The notes beneath the pieces are model-generated. The model did not search any database. It was not told the origin of the DNA and was given only the letters and a program-made list of their open reading frames with translations. Positions 45,313-57,490 of a DNA stretch of 64,000 bases are shown here, piece after piece; position 1 is the first letter of the stretch, and each line of letters opens with the position of its first letter. Origin of the DNA: Dermacentor variabilis. Its lineage: Eukaryota > Arthropoda > Arachnida > Ixodida > Ixodidae. The stretch lies in contig NC_134568.1 in assembly GCF_050947875.1 (NCBI RefSeq), positions 215,410,148 through 215,474,147 of the forward strand. Reading direction: 5' to 3'. Position numbers and translations under genes: made by a program.

Positions 45313-45490
45313 CCGGTTCCTCAGTACTCCCTGGGTCGAAGGCTCGCTCTTCTTCGCTACTCCCAGTTCCTCAGGACTACTTTGGACGAAGGCTCTCTCT
45401 TCTTCGCTGTTCCAAATTCCTCGGGACTCCTTTGGACGAAGGCTCTTTTTCGCTGTTCCGGGTTCCTCAGGATTTCTCTCGACGAAGGTT
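45313..45490. repeat. 50-bp tandem repeat in retroelement leader
   Basis: About 3.5 units carry gttcctcag-gactcctttggacgaaggctc variants, with unit starts at 45316, 45366, 45416 and 45462. The array is in the untranslated leader between primer-binding site and gag (minus strand). Confidence 0.9.
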
Positions 45491-45529
45491 GATCCGTAGC
45501 GCTGCCACCAGTTGTTGCATTTGGAGGCG

Positions 45530-45550
45530 ATCCCACCGCTGGCAACCAGT
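45530..45550 (-). promoter_or_regulatory. Primer-binding-like site
   Basis: On the minus strand, 2 nt after the LTR end, the sequence reads TGGTTGCCAGCGGTGGGAT. The TGG start and position next to the LTR are those of a tRNA primer site. The tRNA was not identified. Confidence 0.55.
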
Positions 45551-46086
45551 TGTAGGAGTTGGGGAGGACATTGGGATGAAAACTGGCGGTTTATTTACAT
45601 TATTTACAGTGAGACGACCAAGAAATTAACAGTCATAGAAGTCATTACGGGCCGGCAGCAACTCGGACGCTGCGGCCCGTGGCAAGAAGCTCGAAAGAGA
45701 TGAATCAAGGAATGCTCTCTTGCTGTTCCCGGTCTCTGGCCTTTAAGCCCTTCGGTGTCTCGAAGTCACGTCACGTTCGGCCAATCGGCGAGCCCGCTCA
45801 GGTGTCTACATTTTCGGCCAATGGTAGGCGCCCGTGCGATTGTGTCACACCCGGCGAAGAGGGTCGCTCCTCGGTCCCCAATTGTCCGAGTGCTTACTTC
45901 TCTCTGCAGTCTTGCCTTTTCGGTCTGCAACTACCGTGACAAAGGCGGACGGGGGGGATTGCTGCCAGGGCTTCACGGTGCATTACACCCGTCTTGCCTC
46001 TTGGACCCACGTTACCTGGAACAGTGCCAGGCTCTCGCTACACTTTCGGGAAGAGTCAAGCAGTGAATAACTCCATCTGCGGCACA
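45551..46086 (-). mobile_element. LTR (536 bp) of the gag-bearing retroelement
   Basis: On the minus strand it begins TGTGCCGCAG and ends CTCCTACA, the TG...CA rule. A polyadenylation-like AATAAA-type run (gtaaataaaccg) lies 45 bp before its end. The primer-binding site and gag follow in the right order. A partner LTR is not visible in the window. Confidence 0.65.
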
Positions 46087-48712
46087 CGAGGTGGGGGACG
46101 CCAACTCGTTTGCACGTGCCGCGCTTCGGGAATATGGTATCCGTGCTTCTGCGCTCCTTAATTAGCTGTGGCGCGATTCGAGGTGGTCTGCTTAACTCGA
46201 AGGAGGCTCAGGAAAAGGTCCCGTATCTAACAACGGTCAATATTTCTACGGCCAATAAATCTGTGAACTTTATTTCGTGTAGCTATCTAATACTTTGCTG
46301 TCTAATACATGCTCCCCCTTCCCGGCAGAACTGCGTCTCGTACACGCCTCATGCATATAAATCGTTTCGATAGTGGAAATATTTTGTGTCCCTATATTAA
46401 TTCAATGCTAACGCATTATTACCGTCGACAACCATCGTGAGATGGGTTCTCCCGCAGTCTTTTTTTGTTTGTTTAACTTTTTTATCTTTCCAGGATTTTT
46501 CGCTCTCTCTCTAGACAACTTGCGCGGAGCTGCACGTTCTCGATGAGTCGCCTTCCTTCGATTTCCATACAGTCAATTCAGGCTATCCAAAGCAGGTACA
46601 AAGAACGTATGTTACTGAGCTAAGCGTTCTGGGACCCAGCCTGTGGCGTCATTTTATGCACAAAACTACAAGAGCACTTTTGAAGTTTACTCTCCTGCTG
46701 CTGCTGCGCGAGAGAGAGAGAGAGAACCACCTGAAATACCGAATAACCTCCCTGCCTTTTCTGCTCCTATTTTCCTCTTGTCTGTCACTCCCTGGGATAG
46801 GCGCTAGAGCTCGAATGCCTTTTTGTCCTAATTATGTTTTAGCAATCATATTATACCTATTTGGCGCCTATTGTGGACCCCTTTCTTACTTACTTTATTT
46901 CTGTATTCTGAGCATTGGACGGCTTCGCTGATCTCTCAACGAGACATGTACAACAGCTCGTGTCACATCCTTGATCGAGAGGTGCTGATTTTCGGAGACC
47001 GCGAAACGCCGAGCTCTATTCGATTGTTCGTCCAGTGGAAGGAACCTGCAGTGGTTTTTGCACGCGTACTTTGCCCGATAGAGGTGGGATTTGCAAAGCC
47101 CTAACTCAAAATAATTGATGAGTCAATCCATCACGTTAAATCTCCCTTATCTCGCCCCTTTGCGGTAACAGAGGAAGGACCTCGGGCGTTTGCTTCTCCG
47201 TCGAAGCGAAACACCCAACTTTCGTGCCTGTCGACCGCATTTCACGTGGATCAACTGGAATGAAGTAAATCGTTGAAGTTTGGGCGAGAAAAAGGAAGTG
47301 ACAAAAAATAAAGAGGTATGCTCTGTGACAAAATGTACATTTGCGCCTCTCTGGAAACTTTGTGTATAGTGCCTCTTTCGGAGAACGACACTCGGACGTC
47401 GTTGAAGACCGTTTCCATTTTCATGGAAACTGATTATAGGATTTTCTGAAGCGGCTGGACCGATCTCTTGGGGAGTTCCAACTATACCGGCGCTGCAATA
47501 TTACATTTCACATTTCTTTTGGCCCGCCTTGCGGTTTCGTAATTCTGATGGATACTGTCCCGCATTTATTTCTTCCTGAAGTGCGACTGCGCGACAAACG
47601 TCTGAGTTTATATTTTGTTTTCCGTTTGAAAACCCCTGACTTAGGTCAAGTTATTTTTGTTTGGCTTGGTGATATCTGAGAATTCCAACTGAACTGAAAT
47701 TCCAACTGAGCATTCCAACTGAAATGCATGAAGTGATCAAATGCTGTCTCTCATTGCAGCTATCATCGGCGAAGCTGTTGGCAAGGCATCAAAAATGCGC
47801 ACATCGAGAAAAAATAAAGGTGTTCTGCCCTCCTTTGCCTGTCTTTCCGTTTTCATTGATCAAATAGAGAGAGAAAGATATAAAGCAACAGCATGGCGAA
47901 TGATTTTATTTGCCTCGCGCACACGCCGGTAACAAACAAACATTGCGGTCTTTTGCATATGCTCAGCAGACGTGTCGAACTCGAATTACCTGGGAGGAAA
48001 CAGCTTCATGGGCTTGCTGAGTCCCAAATGCATGCAGCCTCTTATGAAATATTCGAGTAAGATAACAGCGACGATAAAACGAGGCAGCGCGTCCTTGAAA
48101 TGCTTTATGTGGAAGCGTGAAAGTTAAAGCATTACAAAAAGAAAGTCAAGAAAAACTGACAAATTCAGCAACCGCCTCCACGTGTTTTGTATGTGTGCAC
48201 ATGTGAAAGTAGCTAGAGCTGGTGGAGAGAGAAGCCATTTTCGTGTTGCTGCTACGCCCGGAAGCGCGCCGGAACGCATTAGGAGTAATTTCCAGAGCCA
48301 CGCTCACTGTGCCTGACGGCATTCTCCAGTGGCGCGGGCGCAGAATTGCTTGAGTGTATATTACTTGGAAAATAACGATTAGTAAGTACTGTTTTTCTAA
48401 GGAGTGCCATTCGGATGGGGTATGATGGTGGTGTGGAAAAATGCGTCACATTATTGGGCCAGACGGGAGAAGATCGATAGGGAGAAGATGCCACCTCGAG
48501 TTCTGCCGGGCTGAATAAACGGGGAGAATGGCTTGTGCGATGGCCGCCGTCGGCCCTCTGCTTCCTGTGTGAAACATATACTTGACAGCTCTAGTTTTAC
48601 GTGCGCGGTGGTCAAAAGTAAAAGGAAACACCAAATATGTATTTGTGAGCCGGTCGTTTTCCTTTCCTTTGTTGTTCCTGCGCTGAAATAAAAGCTCCAC
48701 GATTCCGGATGC
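46087..48712. other. No recognisable gene
   Basis: Intergenic DNA. A short (GA)n run at 46709-46725 is followed by a 16-bp match to the aacctccctgcc block of LINE 3' ends, too short to call. No exons were recognised. Confidence 0.4.
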
Positions 48713-49541
48713 TTAAAGGGACAGACAGCCGCTCAGAACACGAATCGAGACAACCCCGCTGATGCAATGATTCCCTAGCGTAGTGGCTAAAACTAGCCAT
48801 GTTTTTCTCATTAAACGTGGGTATATGTTTTTAGTCCAACGCGAAAAGACGCGAAAAAGGACCTTTGGCGCCCCACGCGGCAAATAAAATGAAGCCGCAG
48901 AAGAGGTCCACCGCGTAACCTTTTAGTAGTATACGCGGTTCCTGGTCTTTTTATTAGTATAGAAATGCAGTATACGTTTTATTATTATAAGTTTTTCCTG
49001 ACTTACAATGTCCAGAAAAACCTTCGTCTGCATTGAGCCGAAAAGTGGCGCTGCCTTCACCTTCGTTTTTGATGAGTTGGCTTGGCTCGTCTATCGACAG
49101 AACGACGACGACGACGGGGACCAGCCAGCTATGACATAGGCGTGTACTTCGGGAAAAAACGCGGGGAAAAAACGCGGGACAAACATAAGAAATGTCTGCA
49201 CAACAACGCGAACTTATTGCACCAGCTTTTTATTTTCAAAAGTGGTTGAAAAGGTCAAAATGTTGATGATTAACCTCAGTTACACTCACTCCTGTGTAAG
49301 CAGTACGATAGGCGGCTTACGCAATTTGCGAGGCGGGCTATCGAGAACGTTCTCACTTCTCAGCGTTGCTGGAGGAGGGACCCTTACTTTTTTAAGGGCT
49401 GCTCAGATCGAAAAATTCTGCTTACTAAATATCCACGTGCTTTTGAAATTAATCGCTGCAGATGTAAACAGTACCGAAGGTGAGCTTGATGTTGCGCCAT
49501 AAAAAACTAGGTCCTTAAAAATGGGTTGTCAGTCCCTTTAA
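48713..49541. mobile_element. 829-bp TIR element, TTAAAGGGAC ends
   Basis: The left end TTAAAGGGACAGACAGCC and the right end (inverted TTAAAGGGACTGACAACC) match at 16 of 18 positions. TTAA at both extremes may be the target duplication, as in piggyBac-type insertion, or part of the TIR. No transposase is encoded; the longest internal frame is 86 codons (49242-49502). Related ends occur at 13059 and 61737. Confidence 0.75.
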
Positions 49542-50257
49542 CACGAGTATATAGCGAACAGAATTGATTGAGGTTCTGACTTAAATGGTTACAAAAACTA
49601 CTTTTAGAAAGCATAATGCGCGTTCCCTTTCATTGGCGCAAGATTGCACGGACTTGTGTATGCAATGCATCGAAAACTACGTGCGCAACACGTAAATTCG
49701 GACATGGTTAGGCGCAATAAGATATTAATGTATCAGACTTTACGTATAGTTTGGGGTTCACGGACGTTCTAGCGTAAGAACAGGTGACAGCCCTTCGGGA
49801 TGTGGGATGTATGATTAGCGAAGGTGCCCTGCAATTGGCAAACAGTTCTTACGAATAAAAAGCTTTGCGTATTTGGACCCTAATCTGCAGCATCTCTTCC
49901 GCATCTTTTCAAGGATAGTATACTTGTTCTTTTTCTCTACGTTTTTCTCTACGAAAAAGGAAACGGCATTACTGCCGTTTCCTTTTTCGGACGGACATCT
50001 TCGCTACGGCTGAGCACTGCCGCTTCAATTACGCCATTTGGCTTAATGAGAGCAGCATTCCGGGCTATATATTCGGCTATACATTTGGCTGTATATTTCA
50101 TTCAGCTCAATCGTGAAACCCCGATGAAAATCGGACATTAGCACCCTTCGCATGCTTTTTGATTATGTTTTCTCTCTTTTTCTTCTCATCTTGGCAACGC
50201 TAGAGAGCGGCCCCAGTCTCCGAGTATTTAAACAGGCTCTTAAGATTTTCCTTTCGT
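49542..50257. other. No recognisable gene
   Basis: A short inverted repeat of ggaaacggca and ctgccgtttcc lies at 49960-49985. No gene is seen. Confidence 0.4.
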
Positions 50258-51111
50258 ATGGTGAACCCTACTAATTCTTCTTCTCGGGCTGCAGTCATCA
50301 TCCCGGCAAAATCTGAAGAAATCACATTAAAAATTTCATGTGTGACCACATCAGCGGGTGCCGAACTAGCGGCACTACGTGCTGCACTTTATTTCATTAA
50401 TCAGGAACCACCGCAACAATGGACAGTCTTTAGTGACTCCAAGGCAGCCCTTCAGTCCATACAAAGCTCAATGTGCCACGGACCCAATGAACAACTGGCC
50501 TCAGAAATTCGACACATGTATCATCGCAGCCATGACAAGGGACACAACATAATATTTCAATGGCTTCCTGGGCATTCCAGCATCAGCGGGATTGATCACG
50601 CTGACGAAGCCGCACGATCTGCAAATGAAAGTGGTCAACGTGTCTTGATTGCACATTCGCGAACAGACGCTGTGGCTGGGCTTCGACTGATGTTCCGTGA
50701 ATGTACTTTGCCTCTGTGTGTCTCGAACGCCTTCACCATGTGTCGTTTACGTTCGTTGTCTCCGGACATACTGATGCACCTACCGCCTGGGTTACCACGA
50801 CGTGAACAGACCATGCTGTACCGTCTGTGCTAGGCGTTGCACTTACGAACTCGTATGTTTTCCTTATAGGAATGGCCAACAGCCCCACGTGCGCCACATG
50901 CAACATCGATGAGGCGCTCGCACGTATCTGTGTCCGCCCGCGATATAGTGCCCAGAGACAGTTGCTGTGCAGAGTACTGGACCAGTTGGACAATCGTCCA
51001 CTAACAGAACTCAAAGCTTTAGGTCAGTACTCCCACAGAACATCCACGCTAAAGGCCTTACTCGCGTTATTAAGGTTCCTGCGGTCTGCGGGGCTACACG
51101 ATAGACTATAA
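50258..51111 (+). pseudogene. RNase H / CCHC C-terminus of LINE ORF2, copy B (frameshifted)
   Basis: This is a longer copy of the element at 10741-11431. Visible RNase H landmarks are AGAELAALRAAL (catalytic Glu), TVFSDSKAALQ (Asp), FQWLPGHSSISG and HADEAARSAN (last Asp). The start, where TDGS is expected, reads VNPTNSSS, so the first Asp is missing or lies beyond the 5' truncation. At MLYRLC the frame hits TAG (50831-50833) because of a one-base loss, then continues as LGVALTNSYVFLIGMANSPTC and the knuckle CATC to TAA at 51109. Copy A has exactly the same lesion. Confidence 0.87.
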
Positions 51112-51283
51112 GAGCGCCGCCCCCTACCGCTCTGTAGTGTACGCGGTTTGCTTGTGCTCGTCTCTATTTCTTTCTATATCCCCCTTCCGCTCTCTTTCTA
51201 TTGTTATCCCCGTTCACCCTTCCCCCCGTGCAGGGTAGAAAAACGGAACTGCCTCTGGTTAACCTCCCTGCCTTTCTATGCAT

Positions 51284-51286
<3 letters not shown>
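51112..51286 (+). mobile_element. 3' UTR of LINE copy B
   Basis: Nearly identical to 11432-11622. It includes the gtgcagggtag and ggttaacctccctgcc blocks and passes into the (TC)n tract. Confidence 0.8.

Positions 51287-51354
<68 letters not shown>
51287..51354. repeat. (TC)n microsatellite, LINE tail
   Basis: About 34 TC units directly follow the LINE 3' UTR. In copy A the same point carries only a short TCT-rich tail, so the tract probably grew from the element tail. Confidence 0.95.
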
Positions 51355-51357
<3 letters not shown>

Positions 51358-52440
51358 TCTTCTTCTTCTCCGGCTCCCTGTATCGAGCGTATATTATTTT
51401 AACATGAAAGTGTTTTATGCCAGCGCCAACCATCAACTTCCTGTAACTGTATATGTGCCCTCTTGACAGGGATCGCGCCGCCATTTAGGAGCGGTGAAGC
51501 GAAATACTGCATCATGACACTAACGATGGCGTCAGTACTCTCAGCGCAGCGGAGGCTCCAACGCGGTGTCGCCTGGTGTAGGCGGTGTAGACCTTCTGTT
51601 GTGTTAACGACGTCGTTTCCGCACATGTTTTTCTTTCGCGTCGGATTAACCTGTGACGCCTCGTCGCCTATAGAGTGGAACATCAACATGCATCAGTAGT
51701 GGTCACATACTGCTTTGCTTGCGATGGCACCAACTAAGAAAAAGTCGCAGTTTCGCCGGAAAGCAAAGCATCGGTTGTGATAGCAAATTAATGGACAGGT
51801 AGCTATACGAAGTAAGGATAGTAGATTTATCGGCCGTATAAAGTTGTAAACATAGGCATACTAACTAAATTAATGAGCGTGGTGTCACAACGCGCACAAG
51901 CAGCTATGAACACATCTCACTCAATGACCGCGGAAACTCGCTGCCAAAACGCTGCAGTCAGGAAACCCGGCAGCATTAGCGAGCGACTTGACCTTCGTGC
52001 TGCCGCTCGGCATCAACGCCAACTAAGCCGCGAAATCACAGCGCAGCCCGGACTCTGTACACGTCTAGATGGCTTTCAAGATGCAGCGGCCCGAACTGGC
52101 GCTCGCGCCCGGCCGGCCGGGCCGCTGCATCTTGCAGCATTCGGCGCGCGGCGACGATCTTATGGCCCTTGTACTCACGGCGGCGCCGACAGAAATGCGC
52201 CTGGAGTGTCCATATGATTGCTATCGCTATAAATGTAAACTGCTACCGTAAGCGGTGCAGAAAGGCAACGACGTAGACGGCGGAATCTCGCTTTGGTCCT
52301 GCGAGAGACACGCAGCGTGAAGCAGAGAGTCTTCACGCGTTCGCGACGCATGCTGCGAACTCTGCCGCTCGCATTCTCGAAGCTGAGCGCGTCGTAACTA
52401 GCTTCCCAGGAGACCACGGAGCCGGATCAAAATGCTTGTA
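51355..52440. other. No recognisable gene; hairpin and dispersed repeat
   Basis: A 16-bp stem (AAGATGCAGCGGCCCG and complement) with a GC-rich loop lies at 52079-52134. The next 100 bp (to about 52240), read on the minus strand, resemble a tick dispersed repeat (agcaatcatatggacactcc). No exon was recognised. Confidence 0.45.
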
Positions 52441-52715
52441 CGAGGGACGTTCTGAAAGTAAGTTTCGTCATTTATTTTCGCACGGAAACTTTATTGCAAA
52501 AAAGAAAATACACCATGGCATCATGAACGTACAGCTTGAACTATTTTTCCTGATGGTCGCCACCGACATTCGGACATTTGCTGTAGCGTGCAATCAGTAT
52601 GAAGAAACTGCTCTGGTAAAGATCTGTGCCCTGCGATGCAAGACCTGAGACATGACCTCTTCACCATACACGATCTGTATAGGCGTTCAGGGATGACGGA
52701 CACACTAGTCCCACG
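52441..52715 (-). pseudogene. mariner-like transposon end with transposase C-terminus
   Basis: The segment starts at a TA dinucleotide (52439-52440) followed by CGAGGGACGTTCTGAAAGTA, a mariner-type terminal sequence. Read on the minus strand, the translation ends QGTDLYQSSFFILIARYSKC, then NVGGDHQEK and a stop. This matches the C-terminus of mariner transposases, whose usual end is close to GDYVEK. A one-base shift near 52640 breaks the upstream frame. The DDE/D catalytic part and the other TIR are missing, so this is a truncated copy. Confidence 0.75.
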
Positions 52716-55700
52716 TGCCCATTCATACCGGATAACAGCAAGCAGTTACATTGGCGACCACACCGTCAGCACACACCCGTCTGCAATCGTGATTTGTACT
52801 CGAATAACCTCGGGCACGCCGGTCTGCTGCTACTCTCTTCTTCAGCGCTCTGCGCATGCGTCATTCCTCCTCCGCTGACGCTCCTTCCGTCGTTGAACTA
52901 GCAAGGGGCGTGGATTCTCGCGGTGATAGTTTGTTTCACCTAGTGCAGCATCTTCTCTTTCAAAAAATAAAATAAAATGACGAAGCTTAATCTCGGAACG
53001 TCCTTCGTACCTTCACCGAAGCGACTCGGCAGTAGAACGCCGCGCGCCAAGCAAACCTGCAACGTGGTCGCCGACCCGCAAATCGTGCGCCTTTCGCTGC
53101 AGCGGACCGTGAATGCGCGGATTTGCGCAGTGCTGCGGCACATGCAGTGAGCAGCTTCTATGAAGACACGTTTCACTTTCGTCTTCTACCGATTCCTATG
53201 AGAGAGGGATCAACTGTTTTGTGTCGTTATTTTACATCGTCCGGCCATATTAGTTTCCTGCTATTATGCAAAGCATGCAGGGGAAGTATAGGTGCACAGA
53301 TGCCTTTCGCCTCCTTCGTCGGCGGACGTAGATCGGCTGGCACTGGGTTTCATAACGTCGGTGGGTCGGGTAGGTTTATTTGATTACTGGTTGGTGACGC
53401 GAGGAGCACAAGGCAGCTCACTCCAGCGCCTGTATAGGGACGTTTCCTAATGCCTGCGTATCAGTTCAGATTCCCGGGGTCCGTATGTAGTAGCACGTTT
53501 GAATGCCTATGTGTTTGCGACGGCAGACAACGCGAGCACGTAAGAGCCCGGAGAGCGCTAAAAGCGTCTGCGTCGCTTTTTTGTCGAAATGGAAGAAAGC
53601 CGTTCACCAAGCAGCAATCTGGCTAGTTCCAGGTTTGTCGGCGCAACAACGGCCGCGGTGCTCGGTTCGATGGCAGTGCTCTCACGGGGCATAAACCAAA
53701 AACAATCGAGAAAGCTTCTTTGACGCGCAAAAAAGAGAAGGTGCTCGTCGTGAATCTTTCAACACGGCGCACTCGGCGCTTCGGCGGCCCGACGCCTTTT
53801 GTCCCATTGCTCTGTGTGTGATCTTTTACGGGCTCTGGCAACGGAATGAAGCTGAACCTGTCTTTGCGCTAGCAACACACGGAAAGGTTATAAGGTTAAT
53901 TATGTAATATTTTCTGAGCACTTGGTTTAGTGGGTAATGAATAATACGTGTTGAAATATAAAATATCGCGATGTTTGACAGGAAGACGGATTTAAAAAAA
54001 AAGAAGTTAGGCCGAGCTCATGTTCGATGATCATCCAAGTGTGTGAACAGCCGAAACCCGTCATGTATGAGGCGTGTACTGGAGCCCGGCTCCTCTCTCC
54101 TGCTTTTCTCGGCACACACTGCGCTATGTCAGGAAACTGCCGCGAAACTCGGCAGTTGCCTCCGAGATACGTGGCGTGATGGTGCGTACGTGCATTGTGA
54201 ATTGATTCCTGTTAGTCTCTTCGGGCAGCTATCCAGTGACCCAAGTCGTCTACTAGGCCAGAGAGCAACCCGCAGCAAGTTGTCTTTCCGGGCGCATACT
54301 CATTGGTCCATGTTGTCTGCTCTGCAAGAAAGTCCAGAGATGTAGCAACCCCTTTTTCACGGGGTTGAGGGGGGGAGGGCTGCCGTTCCGCCCCCTACTG
54401 CAACAGCCTGCCGCTTGCTGCCAGGAGAAGTTGGCGCCCCCTTTGTTCGCCGGCGTTCGTTGCCTGCAGGCGTCGGACTCCCTGGCGGTACGAGGCGCCA
54501 GTTCTGGTTATCCTTCTTGGTGGCAGATTTCGTTTCAGGTCGAAAACTTGGTAACGTAGGGATGACAGAATGGGCTTCACACGCCTACGTGACAGCTGCT
54601 GATGCGCCTTCTCCTCGGCAGAAATGAAGATAAGGCAAGTAGTTCAGCGCCTGGTCAAATCGAAGTTAACTGATGGGAGCTAGTGATACGCTGAAGGGAG
54701 GCTTCGGGTTCGGACTCGCTGTTCTTGCGAATTGTTAACCGAAAAATGGAGTGGGTAGTGATCCAGAGCAAGCAAACAGTCGGAAAGGCTTTGTAATTTT
54801 TTAAACAGGTGCGTGTAAAGTTCACAAAGACTTTGCAATTTAATTATGACATACCCGGGGAAGTGCGCTGAATGCTACTACGTGACAAGATTATATCGTT
54901 ATGCAAGTTCACAACCAAATGCAGCGGGTAATTGGGGCTGTCTGAGGTTACCGGCCCGGGAGGGGGGGGGGGGGGCAAGTGCACCCCAGTATCAACCCCT
55001 CCCCCTTGATCGACGGTTATGAGACAGACCATACCTAGTGGCTTAAGCTGGGTCGTCCGGCACGGAAAAAGGTTAGGTACATATCGCAAACTAGGGGAAG
55101 TTGACAAAAAATGTTAATCACAAAATAAAAATCGCGCCACATCAGATGAGAATTACGGACGGGTAACGCACACCGCTATCCGTTTTACGCCTTTTGAGCA
55201 CCTTATCACGCTTTGAGGAGTCGTAAATCGGTTTATCTGGTGTCATTAAGTCGTGACTGGGAAAAAGTACGTGAGCGAAAAAATAAAGCTATCAATATAA
55301 ACACGTGAACATTGGATTGTAGGAACAAGTCTAGTTAATGGAACCGGATTAAATTTGTATTCTTATGCACCTGTACGAATTATCGCTAACGAGCTTTTAC
55401 TCTTTTCGGCGTACATTATCTCAGCAATGCCCCTTGTGAGCTGGCGTGCTTGCTGTAACACAGAACGTGTCTCGAAATTGCAGGCGTGATGGGCTTTGCC
55501 CGCACGCACGCAGGCACACACGGACGCTCAAGTCTCCACTTGTTAGGGTATCTGATGATTTATTCTACAATCTATGGAAATCACGCAGTAAACGCGTTGT
55601 GGGGGGGGGGGAAGAAGGAAAGTGCTTTGTTTCTTACTTCTTACTTACGTAGTTCATTTCGCTAAAGAAATGATCATTATTAAAATGAATTGACACCTCA

Positions 55701-56594
55701 CGAGACAGCGGAGCCGCTGCCTTTGTCTCTGCGTGATGAGTTTTATTCTTATTGTACTTAACCGCTTATTTTGGTGTTGCGCTCAAGCTAACACATCGCC
55801 AGGTCTCTGCAAAGGGAATTTTACCTGCTGTAAGGAAGATACGAGCATGACCAGGTTCCCTTCCGTTCTGTTTCGTTATGAGAAATGCATCACGGCGCTG
55901 ATAAAAGTTGGTGCATTAACTGTCGTCGCTGTAGTTTCTTTTGCGAATAAAGGTGCTCAGGCTTAAATAGAGCTGCAGAGACGGCCGTCTGGCCGGCTGG
56001 CCAGGGCGCGAAGAAAGAAATCATGAGCGAAGCGCTTTACCACTGAGGCTCATCACCGAGTGCGATGGACCGTTCCCTTTTTTTTGTATTGGTGCGTGTC
56101 AATAATCTGTTCTTATTTATCGCAGTTATGTCATCTTGAATAATAGGATGGCGGTAAAGAAGTGATGGATCAGATGTTGGAGCTCACAAGAGAGGGCCCT
56201 TCTGTGCGAAAAATTCCTTGTGCGAACTTCATACATTAGCGTACACTCAGGAATGATGTCGCAGCGATCCCCCGACATATTACGACAATCAATGCCTGTA
56301 TACCGTTGATTCTCTGATTCCTCGTCTGCCAGTAACTCTTATCGCATTCGACATTGCGAAACTACCCGAGGCAGTTGCAAAACCTTTCTCTGCTTGTCCG
56401 GCATTCGTTTAGGGAATCGTATTCGCTCTCAAACTTTGTGCAATAGGGCAGAGAAGTGTGGGCAACATGTCCGGCACGTTATTTTAACATTCAGCGCGTC
56501 CAGAAGCTTCGCCTACTAAATTTCCTGTACAGGTGACATAAACATCAATCAGAGGGGACAAATAACGCGAACGTGCTCGCACTGCACAGCAGGC
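52716..56594. other. No recognisable gene; partial tRNA-like sequence
   Basis: Short ORFs without domains. Poly(G) runs lie at 54959-54975 and 55600-55610. At about 56038-56072 the minus strand reads gatgagcctcagtggtaaagcg, similar to a tRNA D-arm/A-box, but no matching B-box or cloverleaf follows, so it is at most a SINE fragment. Confidence 0.4.
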
Positions 56595-57384
56595 TGTTAG
56601 GATCGGCCTGCAGCTACTTCAGCCCGCTGCACGTGTTCCGAGCCAACCGGGACAGTGGCGCACTTCAGAGAACTGCGGATAACCGGCAGCCACGTGGCGA
56701 GGGGTCAGCTCAGGGGAGTTCTCAAGGGGAGGTAATTGGCGGAACCTCCCCATGCGCTTTTCGAGACACTAGACAATGTGCTACTCGGAAGCGCCACCCG
56801 GGACGGCTCCGAGTTCGACGAAGCAAGCTTTGTGCGCAACACGACAACGCCGCCCTGTTCTGCTATGAGTGGGGGAGTTGCCGCGGGAACGCCGACGAAG
56901 GCTCCTTCCCACGCGCCGACCAAGACGCAAGACAATGTGCTACCCGGGCACGCTACCCGGGCACGCTACCCGGAACGGCTCCGAGTTCTACGAAATTCGT
57001 GTGGTGTCGATTTCGGACCGTGAACATGTGTGTGTGTGTTCGTGTGTGTGAGCCCTCCTCCAAGTTGAGAGCCCGCCTCCTCCAAAAGGGCGGGTCATCT
57101 ACAATTACGTGGAACTATGACGTCGAGCGGAGTGCTTATAAGCAGCGATTGTCGGCTGCTAGTGTGTGCTCGTTGTCGTGCTCGAAATGTACTCGTGAGC
57201 TATGTGGTCGTAAGCTGTCGTGTGTCCCGCTGTATGCTCGTCTTGCGGGCTCCATTTGGGAGTCACGCTAGACTGTCCATGTATCTCATATTCAACTGTA
57301 AATAACATGTAAATAAATCCTGCTCTCCTAAGTCCCGACGAAGAGTCAAGCTCTTTCCTACAGCTAAGACTGCCAAATCTTACA
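56595..57384 (+). mobile_element. LTR of a tick retroelement (about 790 bp)
   Basis: The segment begins TGTTAGGATCGG and ends CAAATCTTACA, giving TG...CA ends. It has a TATA-like gcttataagcag at 57132-57143 and AATAAA-like gtaaataaatcc at 57309-57320. The upstream part holds a partial duplication: gacaatgtgctac occurs at 56772 and again at 56932, followed by a short gctacccgggcac triplet. Primer-binding-like tggcagcgg blocks follow. An unbroken 232-codon frame across it is not a conserved protein. Confidence 0.6.
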
Positions 57385-57490
57385 CCTGAATGGCAGCGGT
57401 GCGATCGGCCTACAGCTCGTAGATCGTCCGACAACTCTAACAAATGGTGGCAGCGGCGGGATCGTCCGACGAATCTTACAAGGCACCACA
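57385..57490 (+). promoter_or_regulatory. Primer-binding-like leader after LTR (duplicated)
   Basis: Two related blocks, tggcagcggtgcgatcgg (57391) and tggtggcagcggcgggatcg (about 57446), are 50-60 bp apart. Each resembles the tRNA-primer site of tick LTR elements. No gag follows, so only an LTR plus a leader stub remain. Confidence 0.45.

Noticed and set aside
46745..46775. LINE 3'-end-like aacctccctgcctttt
   Set aside because: The match is about 16 bp in low-complexity pyrimidine DNA and has no adjacent ORF end.
56038..56072. tRNA D-arm-like block on the minus strand
   Set aside because: The following sequence gives no anticodon arm, B-box or acceptor pairing. It is at most a SINE scrap.
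56573..57271. 232-codon plus-strand open frame
   Set aside because: It covers the LTR upstream region and its duplicated segment, reads through GT-rich DNA, and has no domain. It is a chance frame in GC-rich DNA.
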